A DNA stretch of 64,000 nt, from assembly GCF_030247185.1 (NCBI RefSeq), contig NC_080571.1, positions 88,221,025-88,285,024 on the forward strand, in the 5' to 3' direction. Every line of letters begins with the position of its first letter. Position 1 is the first letter of the stretch. The position numbers were made by a program, and so were the translations under genes. Under the pieces are notes generated by a model. The model did no database searches and was not told the origin of the DNA. It saw only the letters and a list, made by a program, of their open reading frames with translations. Source of the stretch: Malaya genurostris (Eukaryota > Arthropoda > Insecta > Diptera > Culicidae). Positions 29,923-43,600 of this stretch are shown here, piece by piece.

Positions 29923-30844
29923 TGAGGTTTATCATAGGGTAATAAAAGGTAAAATGTTGTATAACTTTGCCAGGAAACAACAAACCTATGCACTACTATC
30001 AACAAAAATATGGGATTTTTTATTATCTTCAATTATTCCAAACAATGTATGCATAAAAAAATAACTCGAAACAAGTTATGAATAAAAAACTGATTTTAAG
30101 GGGGTTGCCATAAAAACGCTTTGTATATCCGAAACGGTACGACCTAGACTTTTGGTATATTTGACAAAGTAAATTAATTCAATAGTTCTACTTTGTATAA
30201 GAAAAAAAATTTCTATCTCTTCAGAAAAAATAGTTATGGTTATATTTTTTGTCAAAGTAGACCATGAACAATTAGGGATAGAATCAAATTACGCGGTATA
30301 TATTTGTAAATAATTTCTTAAAATCAACTATATACATTAAAAGAACCGTTTGGCAGCTACTGATTTATGTCCACGTTTTTATTGATTCGAACCACTGTGC
30401 GCCGCACTAAAATTATCACCCGAAAATGTAAGAGCAGCCATGGAATGTGTCAAAGAAGGATAGCAGAAATACATTATGTAAAAATGGTTAACGAATAAAA
30501 ACGGCAACAATAATTAAATCAAGAACTAGTAGTATTTGGAAATATATTCACAGTAACGGTTTGTTACTTCCTGTTCATTTTATCTTAATTTAAAGAAAGT
30601 GCGACATCACTTCTTACTTTACGCTACTGTTTTTATTGGTAGTATTTTAATGAAGCCCGCTGTAATATCAAGGATATTGTGAATAATGCCATGTGATAAA
30701 CCTGGCTGAACCGCTTTTCATAAACCTAGATTCAAAATGAAAGGTATCTTCCATAGTCTGCTATCGAATTTCACCCAGATCGAAACCTCGGTTCGAGAGT
30801 AACGGAGTTCTCGATTTTCGCAGAGACCTCATAACTAATTTTTA
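29923..30844. other. No gene recognised
   Basis: AT-rich sequence without a convincing frame. No match elsewhere in the window was noticed. Confidence 0.35.
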
Positions 30845-31480
30845 CCTTTTTTTATATATATAAAAAATAGGTATAGAATTCGCTCAAACTTTCGAAAAAT
30901 TTTCCGAGGCCCGGAGGGCCGAATGTCATATACCAATCGATTCAACTCGACGAACTGAGCAAATGTCTGTGTGTGTGTGTGTGTATGTGTGTGTGTCTGT
31001 ATGTGTGTTGTCAACTAAGAGGTCGAGATCTCAGAGATGGCTGGACCGATTTTGATCAAACTAGTCGCAAATGAATGGTCTCCCCGTCACCCAGAACGCT
31101 ATTGAATGGTTTTGAGATCGGATGTTTACTTTTTGAGTTATACGAAGTTTTATGTCAAAATTTTCAGTTTTTCGACAGTATCTGTCACATTTGACCTTGA
31201 AAACAGAATATGTTTCCAGACTTAGATTTCGCTCGGTAATACCTATCCAACAAGCCATAGATTGTTAAAATCCGTCCATTTTTAACGGAGATATCGATAT
31301 TTTTGTGTAAGCCTTATTCCAGTAGAAGGAATTTTGCGCGCTGTATGAAAAAGCAATGCTTGGGAGCAACATGAAATACGATTTTTTATACTGTTACATA
31401 TAATTGTTTCTAAGTACCAAAAAGACTGTGTACAGCATCCTTTTTTATGACAATTTGACACGGACCAATTTTAGCACGGT
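30845..31480 (+). repeat. Dispersed repeat family B with GT microsatellite
   Basis: It shares a long block with 40106-40690 and, inverted, with 45070-46690: aaaaaataggtatagaattc, then ccgaggcccggagggccga, a GT tract (about 30966-31010), gagatggctggaccgatttt, and gatcggatgtttactttttg. No coding frame. The GT tract sits at the same place in all copies, so it is part of the element and not a later expansion. Confidence 0.8.
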
Positions 31481-31589
31481 TCATTTTTGGCAACATAATC
31501 TTTCGAATATGGCATATGTAAACCAGATGATACCAGCATTATCGAGTTGGAAGTAATTCCATAATTATATTGATTTAAACTATTTACAG

Positions 31590-32705
31590 CAATAAATGCT
31601 GGAAGAACATGACTTCCATATACCATACGACTCAGTTCGTCGAGATCAGCAAATGCGTGTGTGACAAATAATTTCACTCAATTTTCTCGGAGATGACTAA
31701 ACCTTTTTCTACCAACTCATATGAAAAGTCGTATTCTCCCAAACAAGGCTTCTGAATTATGTTTGGATCCGACTTCTGATTGCGGAATTACAGAATGATA
31801 TGTGAAACGAAATTGAAATAATGCAATTAATTTTTCTCGTAGATGGCTGAACCGATCTAAGATTCAAATGAAATCTAAGAATCATCTATGATTCAAATGA
31901 GAGGTCTTAAAATCCTATAAAACCTCTTACTTTTTAGTCAGATCCGACTTCTGGTTTAGAAAATGCAGGGTGATTAGTATAAAAATGTCCATTTCACAAA
32001 AATTAATCAGGTTTATCGGGTTTGCAAATTTCGATAGTCGATTACCAATTAAATTTATTTCAGTTTAAGCGGTATTCTTTTTTGGATTCGGAATGTACCC
32101 CCAAATTTTAATTCGCACTACAATTTCTCAAAGATGTCTACACACTGCTCAGGTGAATTTAACTGATTTCGGCTACGCCGATTTTAGAATTCCGGTTCCA
32201 GTATCGAATCGATTCTCAAAGCTCAATCATTTTCTCAAAAAAGACCAAATCGAACTTCAAAAACAAATATTACAGGACTTAAGGTCCCATACAAAATTGG
32301 TGAATTTTATCCGATTCTGGAATTACAGATGATGAGTTTATAAATTTCATGTAAATTGTTTGGCGTAATAATTTATGGCCATTCGAATCATTTTGGGCTA
32401 TGCTAGTTCCTGAATACCGGCTCTGGAAGTACCATAAATAATGACGAAAAACTCTGAAGTGGAACTTACTTCGACATCTCATGGAATGTTCAATCGATTG
32501 TCGCACGCTAAGATTGAAATTCGATATGTTTTGCAGTTTCGGCATTACAGGGTAATGAGTGATTAAAATCTCAATTTGCCGTTTAAAACGACGATAATTG
32601 AAATAATGTCATGAGAACTAAAACACCTAAGAATATCCATGCAAAAACACATGCTTATTGATAAAAAAAGGTATCATCTCACTGCTAGGTGGATTAATCA
32701 CGTTT
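31590..32705 (+). repeat. Dispersed repeat family A, diverged copy with internal modules
   Basis: It contains ccatacgactcagttcgtcg, several diverged modules of about 150-170 bp (each with gagatggctgaaccgat, attcaaatga.aggtct and gatccgacttctgg) and ends in actgctaggtggattaat at about 32680. The order is the same as in the better-preserved copies at 46.7-47.3 and 54.4-55.3 kb. Non-coding. Confidence 0.65.
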
Positions 32706-32987
32706 TTTCTACTCAGATTAAAATGAAAGGCCCTATAGTCCCATAAGCTGCTATTCATTTTCATTTTTTTCCGGTTAAGTACGTATGAAACTGAAACCCG
32801 TTATTTAAAGCTATAAAGCAAAAAAATCTCTTTTAATCTACCTTTCTCATTAACATTTCATTAGAGATCAATGCAAGTTCCAACGGAGTTTTTCACAATT
32901 TATTTTCAGAGCCGGAACTGGAGACCGCCACTGTCGTGAAAAGGCCATCAAATAGCCAGGCTTACAAGTTTCAAAAGTTTTAAACAT

Positions 32988-33112
32988 CCTCATTCTAAAT
33001 AACGACTTATTGATTTTTCGGTCAAATGTGATTCATTCGAATTCTAAATACCTTTGTTCCTGGTAGTGTTATGAAAAGTACAAATAAAATACGTTATTTA
33101 GAATAAGGGTGA
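32988..33112. repeat. Small fold-back / MITE-like element
   Basis: About 120 bp with inverted ends ctcattctaaataacg on the left and cttattctaaataacg read inward from the right (33110 region). No coding content; target duplication not clear. Confidence 0.5.
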
Positions 33113-33576
33113 AATTTGCTTATCTGTGTCATAAATTTTATGACGATTAGACATTTGGCCAACATATGATAAGTTCAGCAAAAAGTATGGGTGTGTAATG
33201 TCAGAGACATGACTATGGATGTCGTGAATACGAATAAAACTGACACGATTTCTTTACACTTTCGAATTCGAATTGATCGATTGTGTGAATTGCGAAACTT
33301 TCCCCCTTTTTATTACTAAAATTTTCAACGATTTTTGACGTCGATTATCTCATTTCGGATTTGCATATTTCATTGAAAGAAACTATCAAGGTTCTGTACA
33401 GGAATCATTTCTGCCTTTTAGAAGGACCAAACTGTGGAATTCTCTACGATATTTAGCACAATTCGGAACATTTATCTCGAACGATTTTCGCACAGCGAAA
33501 AGTGCACGAACCAAATCAAATTATTTTGGATTTTCACTAAACTGATGGTGATTCAATTTGCAATCTTAATAGTTCT

Positions 33577-33950
33577 TTAGATAACATTTAGAGCCATTAG
33601 AACGGCTGATTTTATATAACGTTGTCCACTTTTCGTTTCTTGTTTTCTTTCTCTCCAATTCAAAGCACCAGCAGCTGATGAAATCGCTTGAATTGAAACT
33701 AGCTTGGCAGCGTCGAAAATGTTATTACTAGCCAGATTTTGTTCACAGAAAACGCTGCTTGCCAAAGATTAGGTAACCCTGATTCCTTTCTTTGTCCATT
33801 AACGTGATTCCAAAACCTTTTAGGGTGGGATTTAAGATTCTTCTGGATGCGACATTGAAAAGCATAGTGGAGCGATTTATTCAATCGTTTATAACGATTG
33901 TTGTGGAACAGATTCATGTTAAAAAGGTAGTAATACTTTTCAAGCAATGT
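33577..33950 (-). pseudogene. Short CR1 ORF2 fragment (linker region)
   Basis: The minus-strand translation from 33947 contains QKNLKSHPKRFWNHVNGQRK, which matches the CR1 ORF2 linker at 20-23 kb (SDSKSFWKYVNDQRKEW) in spacing and key residues, and then ESGLPNL in place of NLPSSM. A frame change follows, with ASSVFCEQNLASNNIF. Endonuclease and RT proper are absent. It is an old fragment of a related CR1 family. Confidence 0.65.
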
Positions 33951-34899
33951 AATGAAACATGCATTGTGATTGGATTTTTAGTTTTGTTATTATTATCAAT
34001 GTAATCACAGCCAATGAATTCGGTTGTGATTTGAAAACGAAAAGCAAAAAAAAAATTATGTTACTGAAGATTGCTTATCTACCTAATTTTCGGTGTACCT
34101 TTTACGGGTGTTTTTAACAGACACTTTAATTTTTCCACTGGAACTGCTATTGTATTACATTTCTTTACGTTTACTGTATTGTTATTTCTGTAACACATGT
34201 CTGAGATCTTCTAAATAATTATATATCTGTTTATAATCTCGGGCCCCCCCTCTGGGTACGTGACTGTCCGTTCATGTTCAGATTGCGAATGATCAGTGTC
34301 TTATCTCAGATCTCACAATAATCATAATTTCCATGGTATTCTCGACAAATTGGATCAGTTTTTTATTTGAACATATATACATGTGCTTGTAACGTACTTC
34401 CGTACTTCCTCGTCACATTTGATCTACAATACCTTTGGCTTCCATGGATATAATCACTTGATACTCCCTCCTCTTTATACAAATTTTATGACGTCATGAA
34501 TTGTTCAAAATTTTCCATCTGATAATAATTATTTTATAACGAAAGGTTGTTTAACATCATAACCCTTCGTACTGTAGAATAACATTTTTATATAATTTAT
34601 TTTACCAAGGCTTTAATCATTTTGGCCGTTCATCGGGGAGGAAAACTTATGGAATAACGATTCAGTTAATACAAAAGTTGTTGTAAACTTATTTCCATTA
34701 CTTTGAGTCGACAGTTTGTCCAATTTACATAATAAAATGCACATTGTATGATTTCGTCAATTCAGTTCAATGTTGAGAATACTTATTCCACCTCACTCTT
34801 GTGAATATTTTTGTGAACCTCACTTAATTGCCAGAAATATACTGTACTCGTAAAAAAGTACCAATTTTTCGTAAAATCCGATCAATTTTCCCTTACACT
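33951..34899. other. No gene; contains a dispersed repeat
   Basis: The segment 34049-34275 matches 59078-59300 (shared atgttactgaa.attgctta, cctaattttc.gtgt, ctttacgtttactgt and ctgggtacgtgactgtc). The remainder is AT-rich with no recognised content. Confidence 0.5.
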
Positions 34900-36545
34900 T
34901 TCCATGTTAGGGGCATTTGCTACACTCCCTCACTCTGAAAATAACCTTATAATCTATTTTGATTTAACTTCCTTTTTGTCAGTGAACTTTGAATTCCCCG
35001 GCAAAATGGAACCAGATCTTTTGAAATTATTTAAAGAATACCTTGAAATTCTTGCCACTCTCTTGTTTTATAAAAAATGGGAGATTAAAATTTATTTTCA
35101 AAAACCCCTCCTTCTAGTTTAAATGTCGATTCTCGTCAAACTTCGTCATCGACCCTCTCCCCCATGTTAAGGGCACTTCCTACACACTTTCCCCCCTGAA
35201 AATGCCCTAGTAACCATTTCTGAAGAGCTTCTTTGTGCCAAATTTGATAACAATTCGTTCAGTAGTTCCGAAGTTGCGCCGTTACAAACTTTACATCTCC
35301 TTTTTAGAGGGACGTACTACATCCACCCCACACGATTATCCCTCAAGTTGCACAAAAAGTATCGATTCTCGTGAAATTAAACAATTTTTTTCATTTTTTC
35401 TGTTAAGGAAAGTTGCTACACTCTCTGTACCATAAAAATACCCTTACAACTATCTCTGAAGAGCAAAAAGCAGCTATGCCAAGTGTAATAGCAATCCGTT
35501 CAGTAGTTTCGGAGCTATGCCGTTATATCCCCCTTTTTAAATGCACTTGCTACATCCACTCCCTATATCTATCATATCTAAGGTATGGAAAATGTTTGCA
35601 TGATCTTTAAAAATAATCGATTCTTGTCAAATTTTATGATTTTTTCCATGGCCCTCCTGTTAATGATACTTGCTACGCTTCCTCCCCTATAAAAATACCT
35701 TTATGACTATTTCTGAAGAGCAAGAAATAACTGTAGCAAATTTTAAAGCAATTCGTGCAATAGTTCCGAGGTTATGCCGTTACAAACATTCCCCCCTTTT
35801 TTAGAGGCACTTACTACAGCCTCTCCCCACAGAATATCTTTATAATCTTATCTAAGTTGTGCAAGAAGTACCGATTCTCGTCAAATTAGATAATATTTTT
35901 AATGACACTTCCCACGCTCCCTCCCCCCATGGAAATATTCTTATAACCATCTCTGAAGAGCAAGAAGTACATGTACCAGGTTTGATAGCAATCCTTTAAG
36001 TAGTTTTTAAGCTATGCAATTACAAACATTATACCCCCCTTTTTCAAGGCATTTGCTGCATCCGCCCCCCATATAATCATATCTAATATATGCAAAATGT
36101 TTTTATGGTTTCCCCTGTTAAGAACACTTACTACGCTCCCTCCCCCATTAAACTATCCTTATAACCATCTCAGAAGAGCAAGAAGTATCTGTGCCAAGTT
36201 TGGTGGCAATCCGTTCAGTAGTTTCGGAATTATGCCGTTTTAAACATTACACCCCCCTATTTAAAGGCACTTGCTACATCCACCCCCCATATAGTCATAT
36301 CTAAGGTATGCAAAACGGTTCTACGGTCTTCAAAACGTATCGATTCTTGTCAAGTTATATGAATTTTTCCATGACCCCCCCTTGTTTATGACACTTACTA
36401 CGCTCCCTCCCATATAAATATACTCCCTAAACCATCTCTGAAATACAAGAAATACTTGTGCCAAGGTTGGTGGCAATCCGTTCAGTAGTTCCCATGTTAT
36501 CGCGTTACAAACATACAAACTTACATCCATTTTTATATATATAGA
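34900..36545. repeat. Tandem array, ~245-bp unit, about 7 copies
   Basis: A unit starting with 'tgttaaggrcacttgctac' and a C-rich 'ctccctcccc' recurs at about 34904, 35162, 35400, 35659, 35898, 36115 and 36383. Spacing is 217-268 bp. Each unit also holds atctctgaagagcaagaa, caatccgttcagtagtttc and a 'gccgttacaaacat...cccccc' block. Units differ by about 20-30%, so the array is old. It ends with acttacatccatttttatat at 36520-36540. Non-coding. Confidence 0.8.
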
Positions 36546-37329
36546 TTGGCTCAAAATTGTTTCGATTTCTAGGTTGTTGTTGATTAGTTGCTGGACAATC
36601 GAACCGATTTCAAATATGCTTGTTCCTAGTCCCGTTTCTGACTGGGAGTCCCGGAGATAGTGGTAAAAAACTTGAAAACTCTCTTCATTTCCTTAGAGAT
36701 GACTGAGCAGATTTTCTCTAATTTAGACTCGAATGATAGGTTTGATGGTCTCATTGACTTCTATTGCCATTTGTTTTGAAGCAACTTCTGGTTTCGGAAA
36801 CACAGGGTGAAGTGTGTTTAAAATTCATACCCTCATGTAGAGCGAAAATGCAATTGAAAACGAAGAATTCATTTAAAAACTTTATTAATTGAAAGGTTAT
36901 GCTAATAAATGCTCAAGCAAACTGTTTGTTCTAATTCGAAATTGAAATAAAAGTTTTTTTTGAAGAATCGCTCATTAATAGTAATTAAAACATGCATTAT
37001 ATTAGTAAGGCAATATGGAGAAATGAGAGCAAAAATTAAAATCTAATGAAAATAGTTGGATGGAGTTTGGAAAAAATAATTATAACTTTTTAATAATATT
37101 CGTTCCTATTTGATGAAAGCTAACGTAGAATTAAAGAAAATGGTGCTTGTAAAAATTTTGCTTAATACTTCTAGTGATACAGTTTCAGAAAAAAAACTGC
37201 CTAATTTTCAAAACGATTATCGTAGGAAAAATAAAGTAGATATTTTTGTAAGGTTGTAGCTGAGTTTTGTGCACTTCCAAAATATATTTTTAAATAATTT
37301 TCGATCCAAGTTTAGGAAATTATGTAAAA
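36546..37329. other. No gene recognised
   Basis: AT-rich DNA. The first part faintly resembles family A modules (gaccgatttcaaat, gacttctggttt). No frame of interest. Confidence 0.35.
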
Positions 37330-38148
37330 TTTCAATCAAAAACTACAAGGATCAGCCCCATGGGGTTGTTCGAGCCATTGATGTGGAACAAGGCAACCAA
37401 AATTTCTAATGATCTACAATAAAACAGTTTTATCAATCGTCACACTTTTGAATCCACAATTGCACGAGAGTCTGCTTAGATTGATCTTGATTAGGAACCA
37501 ACACCGAACATTGTTTGTCATGATTTGTAATTGTTTTATAGCCGACGAATTTACACCAATATTCCAAATGTATGTAATTATATTTTTGTACATACTTGCG
37601 ATACGGATTTCGATATTTAATGGCGTTTTCGTTTTTAATTTGCACTACACCGGTGCAGTGCTACACTGAGGCATGAATAAACGAACAAAAATGACGAAAA
37701 CATAAACAGTAACCATTGACTACAATACATGATTACATTGCACAGAGCTACACCAAACTTTTGATGAGTGCTACACCAGTGGTATCGGTGCAGAAAAAGT
37801 GTAGCACTGGTGTAGTGCAATTGGTAAAAACGAACGGTTTAGGTGCAGCTTTCGCTACACCGGTGTAGTGCAATTTAAAAACGAAAACGACATAAGCTTC
37901 CCTTCGTCAAGCTTGTGTTCAAGTTTTGTATGCAAGCAGTTATTTTTATAGTGTTAAGTTTCTCTACCATTCTGCGATTTCGGTTGAAGCGACAAACTTT
38001 TTCTCATTATCAATCGAGTTCATCTTATATAAAATAGAAATTAATCTTAATCACTCAAAATTGACGCTGGGGTAGTTGTCAATTTCTCAGGCGAAGCGAC
38101 GTAGCATAAGCATACCAATTAAAGCTACAAATCGTTTTATGGCACTTT
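37330..38148 (+). repeat. Duplicated segment, copy 1 (filled by a MITE)
   Basis: It matches 56730-57285 closely over its whole length. Shared blocks include ccatgtggttgttcgagcca-type sequence, tttttgtacatacttgcgat, gtgttcaagttttgtatgca and ctggggtagttgtcaatttc. Copy 1 is interrupted by a 272-bp MITE. The segment looks like an old repeat or decayed transposon of unknown type, not a host gene. Confidence 0.75.
37621..37892. mobile_element. Harbinger-like MITE, 272 bp
   Basis: The termini are inverted repeats of about 31 bp: tggcgttttcgtttttaatt on the left, tgtcgttttcgtttttaaat read inward from the right, both continuing into gcactacaccggtg. Flanking TAA at 37618-37620 and 37893-37895 gives a 3-bp target duplication of the TWA type used by PIF/Harbinger elements. 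The empty site is visible at about 56980. The interior has further copies of the 'acaccggtg(t/c)ag' motif, adding to its fold-back potential. Confidence 0.82.
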
Positions 38149-38285
38149 TTGTCCCCCCCCCCCCACAATCTGGTTCAGAATTCTGTTAAAAAATTCCAGA
38201 ATATGGTAATATCGGGTTCAGATGCACTTCGGCGAGTAAGAAAAATGTACTCAACAGTGTTTAACATCGAAGAACTCGAACGAAC

Positions 38286-38425
38286 CATTGCTGTCATGAT
38301 TGAAAAATCATGAAGCCAACCATTTTAGCTTCTCATGAAGTCATGATAAATGTTCATGATTTTTTGATCCAAAGGATTAAAATCATGAGCAATAAATCTT
38401 TTCTCATAAAATTTAATCATGGTCA
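38286..38425. repeat. Short dispersed repeat, second copy inverted at ~43640-43785
   Basis: ttgctgtcat, atcatgaa.ccaa.catttta, cttctcatga.gtcatga and the following agcaataa(a/c)tcttttctcat are shared with the reverse complement of about 43640-43785. No coding frame; class unknown. Confidence 0.55.
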
Positions 38426-40105
38426 GAAAATGCGTTATTTGAAAAATGTATTTCATTCACAACTCGTAGCTTCAATTTTCTACCCGGATATCACATTGAA
38501 CCTTTTCTATCCTTTGTATCTTCCATTTAATGGCAATATGTCATATTTCATTGCCCTATCTGCCGGATGTGACTAACGATTTCTGTGGTACTCGTTTATA
38601 GTTGTTTCAAACAACCCACAATACGAATGAAATTCTCACCAAATATCACTCCATCTAAAACTGTTTACACTGCTGAAACTCCGTTTCTTCCCATCCACCG
38701 GTCCGTCAGCGTCCCGCAGTGGATTGTTTTGATTCGTATTGCAGTAGATTTTTTTTCCAGCGACAAAGTAAACGATTACCGGGTACCGGGTCTAATCCAT
38801 TCGCCAGCATCCTCGCGTCGGTTCGCCAAATCCATCCGGACCATCGATCGTCACGTGTCACCGTGGCGAAACGGGCAGCCAATTTCCAGCGCCGAACCGA
38901 TTAAGATCATCAATCGTTAGGACGAAACGGAAACCAGGACCCTTGCCTCGCAGATTGGCCAGCCAGTGGTTGAGGGTAGCACGATTTGCAAATTGGGCTT
39001 ATACAATTTCAAGGCTCAGGGATTCAGGGACGATGTACATTCAATGTTGGTATGGAATTTCAGTGAATTTGGTTTCCATAGTCGACAAAGAGAACCTTTT
39101 TGTGTATCAACATCGCGACCAGAATCAATTTACTCTAGCGTGTTTCTATCGAAACGAGGATTATTCTTGAATCGTAGATTGATAAATACATTGAAAGGAT
39201 CTGTTGCAATCAATATAAATTAATGTCAGAAACAAATCATATCTAACAGTTTAGATGCCAATGGGTTTCACTTCACTGACCATGGCAATGCATCTAATTT
39301 ATAATTCCTGTAAGCTTCTATATATCATCAGATCTATTAACCGCACGCCCGTACTACTTACAAATAAAGTATTTGAACGACCGGATAACTGCTAAAATCG
39401 CTTTGGTAAAATCACTTACCCTCCATTAAACCGGGGTCTCAATCACAGCCGTAATAGTACCCGATAATAAAACCATTAGACGCCAGTGCACTAATTTATC
39501 CGGTGGGACGTGAGTCCGTCACCCACCGCGTTTCGCTGACCGAATCAAACTCTGTATCTAATTGTCGCCAATTACACATGCAGACGAATACACACACACA
39601 CACACACACACACTGAACAAAATGCTGGAATCACATTCCTGTCGGTTCAGGGTTGGGGCTGCGCGGGGTACACTAGTTGGCTAGTTGTTTTTGGCAATAG
39701 ATTTTAATTAGAACTCCCCCGATGAATACAAATTACTCGCATTATTTAGATTGAGTATAGGGAAAATAAAGCGTGACAGAAGTGACACCCAGACGATTGC
39801 TGTGATTGTGTTGAGGACTATATTTATCCAACCCAGCCTAGCGACACTAATTATTCGATGGTCGTAGCATAGAGATGGATTCGTCGTCTCAATTGTTTAA
39901 TAATAACAAGCATTTTTGTCGCAAAAAAAAAACATCGAAGATTGATTTGGATGTGAGAAAACATGGAGTAATCAAGTGGAAAAAAATTCTCTGGGTTGCA
40001 CACATTCAAGTGATTTGGCTTGCTAAAAAACAAACGACGGATGGGTAATACCAGAGACATATCCAGATGACGTGGATACAAATAAAAAGGATTGTTCGAA
40101 TTTTT
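38426..40105. other. No gene; GC-rich island and CA microsatellite
   Basis: The DNA at about 38690-38960 is GC-rich and appears unique. An (AC)11-type tract lies at about 39591-39612. The segment 39330-39840 also looks like non-repeat DNA. None of the frames resembles a known protein. Confidence 0.4.
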
Positions 40106-40690
40106 ATCTTTTTTTATAAATATAAAAAATAGGTATAGAATTCGCTCAAACTTTAGAAAATTTTTCCGAGGCCCGGAGGGCCGATTATCATATACCAATC
40201 GATTCAGCTCGACGAACTGAACAAATGTCCGTGTGTGTGTATGTGTGTGTCTGTATGTGTGTTGCCAACTAAGAGGTCGAGATCTCATAGATGGCTGGGC
40301 CGATTTTGATCAAACTAGTCGCAAATGAAAGGTCTCCCCGTCACCCAGAACGCTATTGAATGGTTTTGAGATCGGATGTCTACTTTTTGAGTTATACGAA
40401 GTTTTATGTCAAAATTTTTAAATATCTGTCACAATCGACCTTGAAAACAGAATATGTTTTTATACTTAGATTCCACACGGCAATAGCTATCCAACAAGCC
40501 ATAGATTGTTGAAATGCATCCAAATGAGATATCGATATTTTTGTGTAAGCGAATTTTCCCCTTTTTCCAGTAGTAGGATTTTTGGGCGCTATCTGAACGA
40601 AATCTGATTCAGATCTGAGTTCAGTCCCAAACTTCAATCTCAGAGTCCCGGTCCACAATTCATTTTCAGTTCTAGAAATTAATTTTGAAG
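40106..40690 (+). repeat. Dispersed repeat family B, second copy
   Basis: It aligns with 30845-31480 over most of its length, including the aaaaaataggtatagaattc start, the GT tract (about 40227-40262), ggtctccccgtcacccagaa and atccaacaagccatagattg. It differs by small indels. Non-coding. Confidence 0.8.
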
Positions 40691-43600
40691 CTGGGTAAAA
40701 CTTCAGGAGTGTTTCAGCTACGATGGCGATTTTTGCAACATAAATTCAGACGTAATGTTTCAAAAAATGAAGGCTTCAAATATACATTAAATGGAATGGT
40801 ATGATGAACATTTCTACGCGATTTTTACAAATATCTCAATGAAATAATAAAAAAGTTGAATTTCTTTTAAAGAAAATTTTCAATTCAATTAATCTAAATC
40901 GTATAAATTTATAATCAATATATTGCGTTTTTGAAGAACGATGACGCATGAAATAATGTGTTCACTTATCAGAGCAATGGATTTTGATTTCGTGTTTGAA
41001 ACTAACTGCGTGAATAAACCTCATAGAAACGAATTTTATGTCAAAATCTTGCACATACCGCGGAATTATTGTTCTTTTTTTATAATCGTTTGCAAAACCA
41101 TCTTATTTAAAATATTTAGTTAGATCAATACTGCCTGTATTGATACATCTACGAAACAAATTGAATAAGATGGTTGAATTTTGCTGATAATTTTAGATCT
41201 TTTAAATTTCGATTTTCGATAGCACTTTTATTTTTCGATTTTCGATAGCACTCGGAATATTATTCTAACAACTATAAGAATGTATTCAGATATATATTCA
41301 TACAAAATGTAACGTTGATATTTGACAATAGGAAGGTGTAGATATGTTTAGTTTTGTATGATGTCTATTCTATGTGAGCTCACAATTTCTAATTATGAAA
41401 TTAATATGTCTCAGAATCAGGTAAACATTTTAAGTAGTTCTTGTTTTAAAATGTCTGTTTTAGGCCTTCCAATTGATACATCAAGCAATATACCACCACT
41501 TTACATGAGGCAGGGTTCAAAGCAGGGGAGGAAATAAGCAAATTTATTGATTCACAGTTAATAAAAACAGTCAGTATTATCTTTTCATATCACATATTTA
41601 TTGTAAATATTATAATGAATTTTTAAATAAATTATTTTTGATAAGATAAATTTTGAAAATATCTTCATCGTTATCAGTATCATTGTCTGATTTGGAATCA
41701 ACATTTCAACAAAGTTAGGCTCGTTTTAATGCTACTCTGTGCTCATTAAACAGGTTTGAAGTTCAAATGGCTGTCACTTACGGTTCCGGTGATATAATGG
41801 TATAAGTGACGTAAACGTCAAAACTGATTATCACTCAATTCTATCGGATATGTATTATAATAATTAAAAAACATGTCCAATCTTTGTGCTATGCAGCTAT
41901 GCAGTTGATTAATATTATCCCATTTAGCTTGAATATCATACACAAAAGTGACAGGAGTGCAGAATTTTGCTACACCAATTCAAACGCACCATTCAAATCT
42001 AAGCTCGTGAAAATCGATCGAAACCAGTTCCATTTTGGAAGTAAAGACCACCAAAATTTTAATTTTTTACATCGTATTTCAAATGAGCGACAACAACAAC
42101 AAAATTTTCTGCGGCCTAATACACATATTCAAGTTAACATGGATAGACATGAATGAAACATTTATTTTTAAAGCTTTTATCAAAAAACCCTGTCTGTGAT
42201 ACTGTTTGAAACATAGCAGATTTCTAAAAGTGATTGAGCGTTATATGAAGGGCTACTAAGAGCAACTTATCGTCGAAACTCTTCCAGTTTTTTTAACGTT
42301 AATTTATACCCTTTAACTTTTAACCTAATTTTGGTCGTTCGCCGGGTCGGCCCCTTTAAGTACTTTAAGTGTTGAATACGAAAACCGAATTAATATTTTG
42401 TGTGCCAAAACCGGACTAGAACTTTCCAGAGCAGAAAACGTTTAAAGTCATTTTCAGTGCAACAACCGGGAAAAAAAAACGTTGGATGGGATAACCGGAT
42501 AAAACCTTAGCCGGTACTTTCAAAGCAAATGTGTTGATTTTTGATTGGAAACTTTCTACGTGTTTCCCTCGGCTGCGGGATTCATTCCACATTTTGAATG
42601 TTATGTATTTTATCTAACAGATTCAAAGTCGTTTGTTGTATTAATTAAACGTATGCACTTGCACCCCACTATTTAACCTACAAGTTTTTTGAAATTTAAA
42701 ATATTTTTGAATACTGGATATTGATGACGAACCTTTCATTTTAGTCTAATTGTATGAAAATTAAATATTTTTATCTTGACGAATTAAGTTCGATAATATA
42801 TGTCTATTAAAATATTTTTCGGAATCAAATATCATTCAAGTGTAAAAAATTACACAAATTATCGATATTATCAGGTACGAAAAGTAGTGTAATACAGTTG
42901 AAGTTACTAAAGAGATTACTATATTTAATTCTAGATCGTATTTGAATAGTTTTTTTGTATGACCAAGCAAACAATTTTAAATGAATCTTAAGGTAATGTT
43001 GAGCAAGATCGCACAAGGATTTTCAAGAAGTAGATAAAAAAACTTTATAGTGATTGAATGGTCACAGATGCTTTTTCCCGCTTTTGAAAACCTAATTATT
43101 AACAATTGTGCCCTTCGCCAAGGAAAGAAATTAAACAAGTCTCAGAAAACACTGTCAAAAAATGTAGGGTTTAATATTCTTACAAAATTGTATAAATGTT
43201 ATTAAACTGGAGCACTCGTACCTTGTTCTTGGCTAAATGCGCCGAGAGCGAACGAAGCGTTGTACATTCATTTCTGCCACGGTGCACAAATGCACGAACG
43301 AGTTTTTGTGAGAGCAGCTAAACTCTTCGCTTGCGCATGTTTGTCTTCTGAGAATGAGAACAAATTTGTCTCAGTGCAATAAAAAGAGCGCATAAGGTCT
43401 GCTGCTACTCTGTGTAATGTACAGTTTCCACAATTTAAAAAAATAATCGCAATTTTAGTTTTGTTACCCAATTTTTTTAATTAACGGTGTTCGGTTTTTT
43501 GATTCACAATCAGAAATCTTGATTCACATTCTCGTGCGCAAAATGGGCTTATTTCCACCTCTGGTTCAAAGTTCGAGTTACGAGTTTTAAATGAAATACA

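Noticed and set aside
37409..37669. 86-residue hydrophobic frame
   Set aside because: It runs from a duplicated repeat into a MITE; the matching frame in the 56-kb copy is broken.
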